Assembly (NCBI RefSeq): GCF_900100885.1
Contig: NZ_LT629692.1
Span: 1,302,001 to 1,366,000 of the forward strand
Source of the DNA: Microbacterium pygmaeum
GTDB taxonomy: Bacteria > Actinomycetota > Actinomycetes > Actinomycetales > Microbacteriaceae
Direction of reading: 5' to 3'
DNA length: 64,000 bases
Shown here: positions 15,679 through 23,421 of the stretch, one piece after another
Layout of the letters: each line of letters opens with the position of its first letter
Position numbering within the stretch: the stretch's first letter is position 1
The notes under the pieces: model-generated
What the model saw: the letters and a program-made list of their open reading frames with translations, nothing else
What the model was told of the DNA's origin: nothing
Database searches by the model: none
Program-made: the position numbers and the translations under genes

Positions 15679-17037
15679 CTAGGGGGCGAGGCGCGTCGGG
15701 CCCCGGAAGAGGAACGTGACCTCGCGGATGGAGGACTCGCCGAGCATCAGCATGAGGACGCGCGCCAGGCCCATCCCGAAGCCGCCGTGGGGCGGGACGC
15801 CGTAGCGGAAGAAGTCGAAGTAGAACTCGAGGTGCTCGGGGTCGAGCCCCTTCTGCGCAGCCTGCTCGATCAGGATGTCGACGCGGTGCTCGCGCTGCGC
15901 GCCGGTGGTGATCTCGACGCCGTTGTAGAGGAGGTCGTAACTCTTGGTGAGCCCGGTCTCGGCATCGCGCATGTGATAGAACGCGCGGATCTCGTGCGGG
16001 TAGTCGGTGATGAAGACGAAGTCGTGTCCGAACGCCTCTTTGACGTGCGCAGAGATCTGACGTTCGCCCTCGGGGTCGAGGTCGCCGTCCGTGCGCGGGA
16101 TGTCGTAGCCGCGCGCGGTGACGATCTCGTGTGCCTCGGCGAGGGGAATCCGCGGGAACGGCACGGTCGGCGCGACGACGGTCACGCCGAACAGCTCCTC
16201 GATCTCCGCACCGTGCTTGTCGGCGACGGCGCCGATCGCGAAGGCGAGCAGCTCCTCCTGCATCCGCGCGACGTCGTCGTAGGAGTCGATCCAGCTGATC
16301 TCCGCGTCGACGCTGGTGAACTCGGTCGCGTGCCGGCTCGTGAAGCTGGGGTCGGCCCGGTAGACGTCGCCGATCTCGAAGATCTTGCCGAAGCCGGCGG
16401 ACTGCGCCATCTGCTTGAAGAACTGCGGGCTCTGGGCGAGGTAGGCGGTCTTGTCCTCGAAGTAGGGCACCTCGAAAAGCTCGGCGCTGGACTCGGATGC
16501 CGAGGCCATCAGCTTGGGGGAGTGGATCTCGATGAAGTCGCGCTCGATCCACCAGGTGCGCATCGCGTGCTCGAGCGTCGTCGAGACGCGGAAGATCAGG
16601 TTGTTCCGGCGCTGACGCAGGTCGAGGAAGCGCCAGTCCATGCGCTTGTCCAGACCGCTGTCCGCCGCGATCGGAGTCTCGGCGAGGGCGGCCGCGGCGA
16701 TCTCGAGCCCGCCGACCTTGACCTCGACGCCGCCGAGCTTGACGCGCTCGTCGTGCTTGAGCTCGCCGGTCACGGTCAGGAACGTCCCCGTCGAGAGACC
16801 GGAGATCGTCTCGGTGAGCGCGAGCGCTGCGGCATCCTGCTCTTCTCCGGCACCCGAGGCCGTCGCAGGATCGATCGGACGCGTCGCCGGGTTCACGAGC
16901 TGCACGGCGCCGGTCTCATCGCGGAGGATGACGAACTGCACCTTCTTCTGATCGCGGACGGTTTCGACCCATCCGGAGACCGAAACGGGACCGTCGGGGA
17001 GGGACTGCAGCTGCTGGACCAGAACGCGTGTACTCAC
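15679..17037 (-). CDS. aspS: Aspartyl-tRNA synthetase, archaeal-type (aspartate--tRNA(Asn) ligase)
   Basis: Class II aminoacyl-tRNA synthetase, 452 aa. An N-terminal OB-fold anticodon domain (VSVSGWVETVRDQKKVQFVIL) is followed by the catalytic core with EIHSPKLMASASE, YRADPSFTSRHATEF (motif 2 region) and motif 3 GFGMGLARVLMLML. It lacks the roughly 140-residue GAD insertion of the usual bacterial enzyme (about 590 aa), so it is the archaeal/eukaryotic type, often non-discriminating and dependent on GatCAB. GTG 17037 has TAGACT eight bases upstream. Confidence 0.93.
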   Translation of the reverse strand: MSTRVLVQQLQSLPDGPVSVSGWVETVRDQKKVQFVILRDETGAVQLVNPATRPIDPATASGAGEEQDAAALALTETISGLSTGTFLTVTGELKHDERVKLGGVEVKVGGLEIAAAALAETPIAADSGLDKRMDWRFLDLRQRRNNLIFRVSTTLEHAMRTWWIERDFIEIHSPKLMASASESSAELFEVPYFEDKTAYLAQSPQFFKQMAQSAGFGKIFEIGDVYRADPSFTSRHATEFTSVDAEISWIDSYDDVARMQEELLAFAIGAVADKHGAEIEELFGVTVVAPTVPFPRIPLAEAHEIVTARGYDIPRTDGDLDPEGERQISAHVKEAFGHDFVFITDYPHEIRAFYHMRDAETGLTKSYDLLYNGVEITTGAQREHRVDILIEQAAQKGLDPEHLEFYFDFFRYGVPPHGGFGMGLARVLMLMLGESSIREVTFLFRGPTRLAP

Positions 17038-17045
17038 GAGGAGTC

Positions 17046-17051
17046 AGTCTA
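17046..17051 (-). promoter_or_regulatory. -10 box upstream of aspS
   Basis: Minus-strand TAGACT lies eight bases before the aspS GTG. The spacer contains a CTCCTC run rather than a Shine-Dalgarno. Confidence 0.45.
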
Positions 17052-17070
17052 GGCCGCCCGCGGGGACCTC

Positions 17071-17076
17071 TAGGAT
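17071..17076 (+). promoter_or_regulatory. -10 box of leaderless-type promoter
   Basis: TAGGAT lies six bases before the GTG at 17083. It sits 20 bases from the aspS -10 on the other strand, so the two divergent promoters nearly abut. Confidence 0.55.
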
Positions 17077-17082
17077 GAGCGC

Positions 17083-17448
17083 GTGACGACAGCACCGATG
17101 CGCCGAGCGGCCAAGCGACCGCTCATCGTCTGGGATGCGGTGGTCACATCGATCCTGCTGGGGTTGCTGGGCGTGCTCACCTTCGGCGTCTCCGTCTTCG
17201 GCGCATTCCTCGCGATGGCATCGGACCCCTGCGGTGCCCGGGACTGCAACACCGATCTGATCGGGCTCGGGGTGCTCGCCGCGATGGGGCTGCCGTGGCT
17301 GGTCCTGGTGGGCACGATCGTCGTGGCGATCCTGTTCCTCGTCAAGCGCTGGATCGCGTTCTGGGTGCCGCTGGCCGGCGCACCGGTCATCGTCGCCACG
17401 TGGTTCATCGGCGCGGCGATCGCCGCAGCAGGCGTGCCCGGCGGCTGA
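17083..17448 (+). CDS. Small membrane protein of unknown function
   Basis: A 121-aa hydrophobic protein with about three membrane helices (roughly 20-45, 60-88, 92-115) and a basic N-terminus (RRAAKRP). The loop after helix 1 holds two cysteines in SDPCGARDCN that could form an external disulfide. The start is GTG with TAGGAT six bases upstream. It is divergent from aspS and upstream of a DedA protein, without obvious coupling. No family recognised. Confidence 0.7.
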   Translation: MTTAPMRRAAKRPLIVWDAVVTSILLGLLGVLTFGVSVFGAFLAMASDPCGARDCNTDLIGLGVLAAMGLPWLVLVGTIVVAILFLVKRWIAFWVPLAGAPVIVATWFIGAAIAAAGVPGG

Positions 17449-17530
17449 GACGGCAAGAGGTCCGCGCCCGATCCCGAACGGACGCTCAGGTGCCGTCACC
17501 GGCGTCCAGGTTCTGGTAACCCGCGCCTCG

Positions 17531-17536
17531 TAGCGT
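17531..17536 (+). promoter_or_regulatory. -10 box of leaderless-type dedA promoter
   Basis: TAGCGT lies six bases before the GTG at 17543. Confidence 0.5.
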
Positions 17537-17542
17537 CGAAGG

Positions 17543-18217
17543 GTGACCGATACCGCAGCAGATGGATCCTGGCTGACCTCGCTCGCGGAGTGGACCGTCT
17601 CGCTGATGGACGTGATCGGCCCTGTGGGTGCGGGCATCGCGATCGCCCTCGAGAACCTGTTCCCGCCGCTTCCGAGCGAGGTGATCCTGCCGATGGCGGG
17701 GCTCGCCGCCAGTCGCGGCGGCTTCACGCTGTTCGAAGCGCTGTTCTGGACAACCGCGGGGTCGGTCGTGGGCGCGTTCGTCCTCTACGGTCTCGGCGCC
17801 TGGCTCGGCGTGGATCGGCTTCGTGCCATCGCGACGAGACTGCCGCTGGTGGACGCGGCGGACATCGATCGCACCATCGCGTGGTTCCACACGCACGGCG
17901 GCGCGGCAGTGTTCTTCGGGCGCATGCTGCCGATCTTCCGCAGCCTCATCTCGATCCCGGCCGGGATCACCCGCATGCCGCTGTGGAAGTTCGGGCTGCT
18001 GACGCTGGCCGGAAGTCTCATCTGGAACACGATCTTCGTGCTGGCCGGATTCCTGCTGGGCGAGAACTGGCCGCTCGTGGAGCGGTACGCCGACATCCTG
18101 CAGTACGTGGTCATCGGCGTCGTCGTGCTCGCCGTCGCGTGGTTCCTGTTCACCCGCATCCGCGCCCGCCTCGCCGCGCGAGAGGGACGTGACCGGACAG
18201 CGCCGGAAGCGGACTGA
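17543..18217 (+). CDS. DedA family membrane protein
   Basis: Polytopic DedA/VTT-domain protein, 224 aa, proposed to flip or move undecaprenyl phosphate or other lipids. Typical segments are IALENLFPPLPSEVILPMAG, the amphipathic FFGRMLPIFRSLISIPAGI with the functionally important Arg residues, and MPLWKFGLLTLAGSLIWNT. The C-terminus is a basic tail. The start is GTG with TAGCGT six bases upstream. It is monocistronic as far as can be seen. Confidence 0.92.
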   Translation: MTDTAADGSWLTSLAEWTVSLMDVIGPVGAGIAIALENLFPPLPSEVILPMAGLAASRGGFTLFEALFWTTAGSVVGAFVLYGLGAWLGVDRLRAIATRLPLVDAADIDRTIAWFHTHGGAAVFFGRMLPIFRSLISIPAGITRMPLWKFGLLTLAGSLIWNTIFVLAGFLLGENWPLVERYADILQYVVIGVVVLAVAWFLFTRIRARLAAREGRDRTAPEAD

Positions 18218-18293
18218 TCCTCCCGGCGGCAGGCCGTCAGTGCCCGTCGCACCGGAGGCGCCCCGTTCAGCCACCCCACAGATCGCGCCGCCG

Positions 18294-18299
18294 TAGACT
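18294..18299 (+). promoter_or_regulatory. -10 box of leaderless-type promoter of the cytochrome maturation operon
   Basis: TAGACT lies six bases before the GTG at 18306, the first gene of a run of overlapping genes. Confidence 0.55.
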
Positions 18300-18305
18300 G
18301 GGACG

Positions 18306-18935
18306 GTGCCCGCCGACCGCCTTCATCTCGTGCGCCACGGTGAGGTCGACAACCCTCGCCGCGTGCTCTACGGCCGGTTGCCGGGGTACGTGCTGAGCGA
18401 CGAGGGTCACCGCATGGCGGGAGCCGCGGCACTGCACGTCAAGACCCTCGGGCGCCCCGTCTCATCCCTGATCTGCTCTCCGCTGGAGCGCACGCGTCAG
18501 TCCGCGCAGCCCTTCGCCGAGATCTTCGGGTTGGAGCCCGTCATCGACGAGCGGGTCATCGAGCCCACCAATATCTTCGAGGGCCGTCGCATGCGTCGCG
18601 CGCTCGCGAACCCCTGGAACTGGCAGTACCTGGCGCGGCCGAGCGTTCCCAGCTGGGGCGAGCCGTACGCCGCCATCGTGGCGAGGATGCGCGACGCGAT
18701 GGATGAGGCGTGGGATGCCGCACCCCGCGGTGATGTCGTGATCGTGTCGCACCAGGCGCCGATCTGGCTCACGCACCTCGCCGTGGCCGGCGAGCCGCTT
18801 CGCCACGACCCGCGGTCGCGGCGCTGTGCCCTCTCCAGCGTGACCTCGTTCGAACGCGGCCAGGACGGCTGGGTCGAGGTCGAGTACGCCGAGCCGGTGC
18901 CCACGAGCGGCGCCGTCGATGTCGGGGCCGTGTGA
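18306..18935 (+). CDS. Histidine phosphatase family protein
   Basis: Phosphoglycerate-mutase-like phosphatase, 209 aa. The catalytic RHG box is LHLVRHGEVDNPRRV; the second His is in VIVSHQAPIW and the phosphate-binding Arg in CSPLERTRQSAQ. The substrate cannot be assigned. Its stop overlaps the start of the ResA-like gene, so it is the first gene of the cytochrome c maturation operon, an arrangement also common in other actinobacteria. Confidence 0.88.
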   Translation: MPADRLHLVRHGEVDNPRRVLYGRLPGYVLSDEGHRMAGAAALHVKTLGRPVSSLICSPLERTRQSAQPFAEIFGLEPVIDERVIEPTNIFEGRRMRRALANPWNWQYLARPSVPSWGEPYAAIVARMRDAMDEAWDAAPRGDVVIVSHQAPIWLTHLAVAGEPLRHDPRSRRCALSSVTSFERGQDGWVEVEYAEPVPTSGAVDVGAV

Positions 18936-19561
18936 TGCGAAGCATCCGCTCTCGTCTCCCGGCCGTCGGCGCAGCCGCGCTGACCGTCGTCCTCGCATTG
19001 GGGCTCGCGGCGTGCTCCGACGATCCGCTGGCCGACCAGTACCGCGCCGGTGACAACAAGGGGTACATCGCCGGTGACCGCAGCGTCGTGGAGATCGCGG
19101 CCGACCGGCGCGGCGAGCCGGTGGAATTCGCAGCGACCACCGAGACCGGCGCGCCCGTCAGCAGCGAGGACTACGTCGGCGGCGTCCTGGTCGTGAACTT
19201 CTGGTACGCCGGATGCGGACCGTGCCGCGCCGAAGCGGGCGACCTGGAAGAGGCGTACACGTCGTTCGACGGCGAGGACGTGGCGTTCCTCGGCATCAAC
19301 ACCATCGACTCCGCTGCCGCGGCGACCGCCTTCGCCGAGACGTACGGCGTGACCTACCCGAGCGTCATCGCGTCGGAGACGCCGGCGGTCAAGCTCGCGT
19401 TCGCCGAGAAGACGCCGATCCAGGCGACGCCGACGACCCTCGTGCTGGACGCGCAGGGGCGCGTCGCCGCCCGGATCATCGGCCAACTGCCGGACACCTC
19501 GATCCTGAAGACCCTCATCCGCGACACCCTCGCCGAGTCCGCGCCGGAGTCGGGATCGTGA
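18935..19561 (+). CDS. TlpA/ResA-like thiol-disulfide oxidoreductase lipoprotein
   Basis: Membrane-attached thioredoxin-like protein, 208 aa. A signal peptide ends at a lipobox LAAC (Cys 27). The thioredoxin domain carries the active site CGPC (94-97) and a cis-Pro strand ATPTTLVLD. ResA-type proteins reduce apocytochrome c haem-binding cysteines on the outside of the membrane. ATG 18935 overlaps the previous TGA by one base; a GTG three bases earlier is possible. The stop overlaps the ccdA GTG. CcdA is the expected electron donor. Confidence 0.88.
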   Translation: MRSIRSRLPAVGAAALTVVLALGLAACSDDPLADQYRAGDNKGYIAGDRSVVEIAADRRGEPVEFAATTETGAPVSSEDYVGGVLVVNFWYAGCGPCRAEAGDLEEAYTSFDGEDVAFLGINTIDSAAAATAFAETYGVTYPSVIASETPAVKLAFAEKTPIQATPTTLVLDAQGRVAARIIGQLPDTSILKTLIRDTLAESAPESGS

Positions 19562-20397
19562 ACCCCGGCGCCATCGTCGTGGACGGTGCGCTCTGGCTCG
19601 CGCTGCCGATCGCGCTGCTGGCGGGGCTCGTCTCCTTCCTGTCGCCGTGCGTGCTGCCGCTCGTGCCGGGCTACCTGGGGTTCATCGCGGGTGCCGCGGC
19701 GCCCCGCGGGGCGTCGGAGCGTCGGACGATCGCACGAACGTCGGAGGATTCGGCGGAAATCCTCCGACGAAGCGCCGATTCTCCGACGATCGTGAGCGCA
19801 CCAGAGCAGCCGGCCCCCACCCGCGGGCGCCTGCTGCTGGGCGTGCTGCTGTTCATCGCCGGATTCACGGTCGTCTTCATGTCGGTGAACATCCTCGGCG
19901 GCACCGTGGGGCGCTTCTTCCTCGAGTACGCCGATGCCATCACGCGCGTCATGGGCGTGGTCATCATCCTGCTCGGCCTGGTGTTCATCGGGCTGTTCGG
20001 CTTCGCGCAGCGGATCTACAAGCCGCAGGTGCGCAGCAACCTCGGCCTGATCGGTGCGCCGCTGCTTGGGCTCGCCCTCGGCGTCGGCTGGGCGCCGTGC
20101 ATCGGCCCGACGCTCGGTGCGATCCTGGCGATGTCGTGGAACTTCGGCGACCCGCTGCGGGCGGGCCTGCTCGGACTCGCGTATTCGCTGGGCCTCGGCA
20201 TCCCGTTCGTCCTGCTCACCCTCGGCTTCGGATGGGCCACCCGTTCGGTGACGTTCCTGCGCCGGCACATCCGCACCGTGAACATCGTCGGCGGCGCGCT
20301 GCTGGTGGTTCTCGGTGTGCTGATGGTCTCGGGCGTCTGGACGTCGATCATGGCGCAGCTGCAGGGGGTGGTCGCCGGTGTCCCGCTCCCGCTCTGA
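19558..20397 (+). CDS. ccdA: Cytochrome c biogenesis protein CcdA
   Basis: Six-helix membrane protein passing reducing equivalents from cytoplasmic thioredoxin to ResA, 279 aa. The paired cysteines are in SFLSPCVLPLVPGYLGF (Cys 31) and GWAPCIGPTLG. GTG 19558 overlaps the previous stop. The loop after helix 1 (about residues 50-88) is longer and more polar than usual and is encoded by the quadruple repeat at 19720-19788, an apparent in-frame insertion. The 3' end overlaps resB by 20 bases. Confidence 0.92.
   Translation: MNPGAIVVDGALWLALPIALLAGLVSFLSPCVLPLVPGYLGFIAGAAAPRGASERRTIARTSEDSAEILRRSADSPTIVSAPEQPAPTRGRLLLGVLLFIAGFTVVFMSVNILGGTVGRFFLEYADAITRVMGVVIILLGLVFIGLFGFAQRIYKPQVRSNLGLIGAPLLGLALGVGWAPCIGPTLGAILAMSWNFGDPLRAGLLGLAYSLGLGIPFVLLTLGFGWATRSVTFLRRHIRTVNIVGGALLVVLGVLMVSGVWTSIMAQLQGVVAGVPLPL
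19720..19788. repeat. Quadruple 12-mer repeat (two direct, two inverted) inside ccdA
   Basis: Four 12-mers start at 19720, 19739, 19758 and 19777, exactly 19 bases apart: CGTCGGACGATC, CGTCGGAGGATT, AATCCTCCGACG, GATTCTCCGACG. The middle pair is a perfect 12-bp inverted repeat with a 7-base loop. The element is read in frame as residues about 55-77 of CcdA. Confidence 0.8.
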
Positions 20398-22165
20398 GGA
20401 TCCGAAGGGCTCGCCCTCGGCGAGCGCTCCGGTCGAGGGGACCCTGCGGCCCGCGGACCATGCCGACTCCGCAGTGGCCACCGACACCTCCGGTGACATC
20501 ACCCAGCCGGCGCTCGGTGTCGTCGGCTGGCTGCGTTGGGGCTGGCGCCAGCTCACGAGCATGCGGACCGCCCTGGTCCTGCTGCTCCTGCTCGCGATCG
20601 CCGCGGTGCCGGGCTCGATCGTGCCGCAGCGCAGCGCAGATCCGAACGGCGTCACCCAGTACTTCACTGACAACCCGGACATCGCACCGGTGCTGGACAC
20701 GCTGCAGCTGTTCGACGTCTATTCGTCGGCCTGGTTCTCGGCGATCTACATCCTGCTGTTCATCTCCCTGATCGGCTGCGTGATCCCGCGCACCAAGCAC
20801 CACTGGAAGGCGCTGCGCGCGCGACCGCCGCGTACCCCGGCACGGCTGCAGCGTCTCGAGGACCACCGCGAGACGACTCTCGAACTCGCCGCGGACGCCG
20901 ACGGCGCGGCATCCGCTCGTACCGCCGTCGACCTGGCGGCCGACCAGCTGAAACGCAGCGGCTACCGCGTCGAGCGCTACGACTCCCGCGGTGCGCTGTC
21001 GGTATCGGCCGAACGCGGATACGCCCGCGAGACCGGCAACCTCGTGTTCCACACCGCGCTGATCGGCGTCCTGATCGCCGTCGGCGTCGGCGGCGGATTC
21101 ACGTACACCGGCCAGGGCGTGATCGTCGAGGGCGGCACGTTCGTCAACACGATGCTGGACTACACCTCCTTCAATCCCGGCCGGTTCGTCGACGAGGAGA
21201 ACCTCGCTCCGTACTCGATGACCCTCGACGAGTTCGAGGTGACGTACCAGCCGTCCGGCACGCAGGGCGCCGGCCAGGCGGGCGACTTCGTCGCGAACCT
21301 CACGACCCAGATGGCAGGGGAGAACCCGCAGGAAGGCGAGGTGCGGGTCAACCACCCGCTGGAGATGGCCGGCGATCGCGTCTACCTGATGGGCAACGGG
21401 TACGCGCCGACGATCACGATCCGGAACGCCGACGATGTCGTGGTGTTCTCGGAGTCGGTGCCGTTCCTTCCGCAGGACACGAACATGACATCGCTCGGGG
21501 TCATCAAGGTGCCAGACGGGATGCCGGAACAGCTCGGCCTCGTCGGCTTCTTCTATCCCACCCAGGCGCCGCTTCGCACCGGTGCGTTCACGTCGGCCTA
21601 CCCCGCGCTCGTGAACCCCGTCCTCTCGCTCAGCGTGTACGAGGGCGACCTGGGCATCGATGACGGAACGCCTCGCTCGGTGTACACCCTCGATACCGGT
21701 GACATGACCGCCCTCGCAGGACGCGGCACCGACATCGACGCGCTCGAGATCGCACCCGGTGAGACGGTCGACCTGCCCGACGGGCTCGGCACGATCACGT
21801 TCGAGAACGTGTCGCCGGCCGGCGCCGAGGGCTACGAGCAGTCGGTGAAGCGGTTCGTCTCGCTCTCCATCCACCGCGACGCCGCCGCGACCTGGGTGCT
21901 CGTCTTCGCCGTCCTGGCGCTGCTGGGTCTGCTGGCTGCCCTGTTCATCCCGCGCCGACGGATCTGGGTGCAGGCGTCGGTGCAGGACACCTCCGACGGC
22001 CGGATGCTGCGGCTCGAGTACGCGGGACTCGCCCGCGGCGAGGATCCGACCCTCGGCGGCGCGGTGGAGCAGATCGCGCAGCGCCACGGCGCGGCGCTGG
22101 AGCCGCTGCTGCGTGAGCAGCTGCCGGCATCCGGATCCCCGGCCGAGGAATCCGGCCGCGGGTAG
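20378..22165 (+). CDS. resB: Cytochrome c biogenesis protein ResB
   Basis: Membrane haem-export and ligation subunit of System II, 595 aa. It has three N-terminal membrane helices (LTSMRTALVLLLLLAIAAVPG with the conserved PGSIVPQR, a second near 120, a third near 225), a large extracytoplasmic domain (about 250-495) and a fourth helix (VLVFAVLALLGLLAALFIPR). It starts at GTG 20378 inside ccdA and works with CcsB as the haem-handling complex. Its TAG lies within the -10 box of ccsB. Confidence 0.93.
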   Translation: MSRSRSEDPKGSPSASAPVEGTLRPADHADSAVATDTSGDITQPALGVVGWLRWGWRQLTSMRTALVLLLLLAIAAVPGSIVPQRSADPNGVTQYFTDNPDIAPVLDTLQLFDVYSSAWFSAIYILLFISLIGCVIPRTKHHWKALRARPPRTPARLQRLEDHRETTLELAADADGAASARTAVDLAADQLKRSGYRVERYDSRGALSVSAERGYARETGNLVFHTALIGVLIAVGVGGGFTYTGQGVIVEGGTFVNTMLDYTSFNPGRFVDEENLAPYSMTLDEFEVTYQPSGTQGAGQAGDFVANLTTQMAGENPQEGEVRVNHPLEMAGDRVYLMGNGYAPTITIRNADDVVVFSESVPFLPQDTNMTSLGVIKVPDGMPEQLGLVGFFYPTQAPLRTGAFTSAYPALVNPVLSLSVYEGDLGIDDGTPRSVYTLDTGDMTALAGRGTDIDALEIAPGETVDLPDGLGTITFENVSPAGAEGYEQSVKRFVSLSIHRDAAATWVLVFAVLALLGLLAALFIPRRRIWVQASVQDTSDGRMLRLEYAGLARGEDPTLGGAVEQIAQRHGAALEPLLREQLPASGSPAEESGRG

Positions 22166-22168
22166 ACT
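22163..22168 (+). promoter_or_regulatory. -10 box of leaderless-type ccsB promoter
   Basis: TAGACT lies six bases before the ccsB ATG; its first three bases are the resB stop codon. Confidence 0.5.
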
Positions 22169-22174
22169 GAGCGC

Positions 22175-23293
22175 ATGCCCGCAGACGCCCCGTTCTCGCT
22201 CGATTCGGTCTCGGTGCTCCTGGTGTGGACCGCCATCACGATCTACGCGCTGGCGTTCATCGCCTACGCCGTCGACCTGTCGCGCCGCTCGGCTGTCGCG
22301 GTGGATGCGAAGGATGCCGCGGAGCGCCGTTCCGAGCTCGTTCCGGTCGGCGCCTCCGGCACGCTGACCCGCACCGCGGGCGCCGCTGGGTCGACTGCCT
22401 CGGGTGCGGGAGCGTCGGGCGCCGGCGGAGAGACGATCGCCCAGGTGCGCGCCTCGGAGCGTGCCGCCGAGGCGTCGATGAACGCGTCGCCGGGTTCGCG
22501 GCCCCGATACCTGTGGGCTCGGATCGGCACGTCGCTGACGGTGCTGGCGTTCCTGTTCCACGTCGCCGGAGACGTCACCCGGGGTATCGCCGCGGGCCGC
22601 GTGCCGTGGTCGAACATGTACGAGTTCGCCCTCACCGGGACGATGCTCATCGTCGCCGTGTACCTCGTGGTGCTCTTCCGCTACGACCTGCGCTTCCTCG
22701 GCACGTTCATCACCGGCCTCGTCGTCGTCCTGCTCGGTGCGTCGGCGCTGGCGTTCTACGTGGAGATCACGCCGCTGATGGATCCGCTCAAGAGCGTGTG
22801 GCTCGTGATCCATGTGTTCGTCGCGTCATTGGCCACGGCATTGTTCGCGCTCGCGTTCGGCCTCTCGGTGCTGCAGCTGATGCAGGTGCGACGGGAGCGC
22901 CGGACGATCGCGGCCGCCGAGGCCGCAGCATCCGGCACCGCTCTGCAGACGGGCCCCGGCTTCCTGCGCACCCTCCCCGGGAGCGAAGCGCTCGAGTCGC
23001 TCGCCTACCGCTTCGCGATCCTCGGATTCATCTTCTGGACCTTCACGCTGATCGCCGGTTCCATCTGGGCCAACGACGCGTGGGGACGCTACTGGGGCTT
23101 CGACACCAAGGAAGTCTGGACGTTCGTCATCTGGGTGCTCTACGCCGGATACATCCACGCCCGTGCGACGCGCGGGTGGCGGGGGAGCCGGTCGGCGTGG
23201 CTGTCGATCATCGGCTTCAGCGCGGTGCTGTTCAACTTCACGATCGTCAACATGTTCTTCAAGGGTCTGCACGCCTATAGCGGCCTGAGCTAG
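22175..23293 (+). CDS. ccsB: Cytochrome c biogenesis protein CcsB (ResC)
   Basis: Haem-handling partner of ResB, 372 aa, with about eight membrane helices. The haem-binding segment appears as WGRYWGFDTKEVWTFVIW, the WWD-type signature. Conserved histidines lie in the flanking helices (FLFHVAGD, WLVIHVFVAS, GYIHARATRG). The first periplasmic/cytoplasmic loop (about 45-105) is Ala/Gly-rich and variable. It closes the phosphatase-resA-ccdA-resB-ccsB series. Confidence 0.94.
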   Translation: MPADAPFSLDSVSVLLVWTAITIYALAFIAYAVDLSRRSAVAVDAKDAAERRSELVPVGASGTLTRTAGAAGSTASGAGASGAGGETIAQVRASERAAEASMNASPGSRPRYLWARIGTSLTVLAFLFHVAGDVTRGIAAGRVPWSNMYEFALTGTMLIVAVYLVVLFRYDLRFLGTFITGLVVVLLGASALAFYVEITPLMDPLKSVWLVIHVFVASLATALFALAFGLSVLQLMQVRRERRTIAAAEAAASGTALQTGPGFLRTLPGSEALESLAYRFAILGFIFWTFTLIAGSIWANDAWGRYWGFDTKEVWTFVIWVLYAGYIHARATRGWRGSRSAWLSIIGFSAVLFNFTIVNMFFKGLHAYSGLS

Positions 23294-23305
23294 ATCGCGC
23301 CCGGG

Positions 23306-23373
23306 GTTCGGGGCGCATTTGTGCGTTCGGGGCGTGGATCGCAAGCCCCGAGCACAGATCGACACCCCCGAAC
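23306..23373. repeat. Quadruple 10-mer repeat (two direct, two inverted) between ccsB and the YhgE-type gene
   Basis: GTTCGGGGCG occurs at 23306 and 23325 (19 bases apart). Inverted forms AGCCCCGAGC at 23344 and ACCCCCGAAC at 23364 follow at steps of 19 and 20. The element fills most of the 128-base gap between two convergent genes and could act as a bidirectional terminator. Confidence 0.7.
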
Positions 23374-23421
23374 AACTCGAGGCCGAGCTGCGTATCACTC
23401 ATGCGTCGAGCCGCGGGCGGG

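Noticed and set aside
20348..22813. 821-codon open frame on the minus strand
   Set aside because: It is the antisense shadow of resB and ccsB; the translation is Arg/His/Asp-rich with no fold pattern, as expected in GC-rich DNA.
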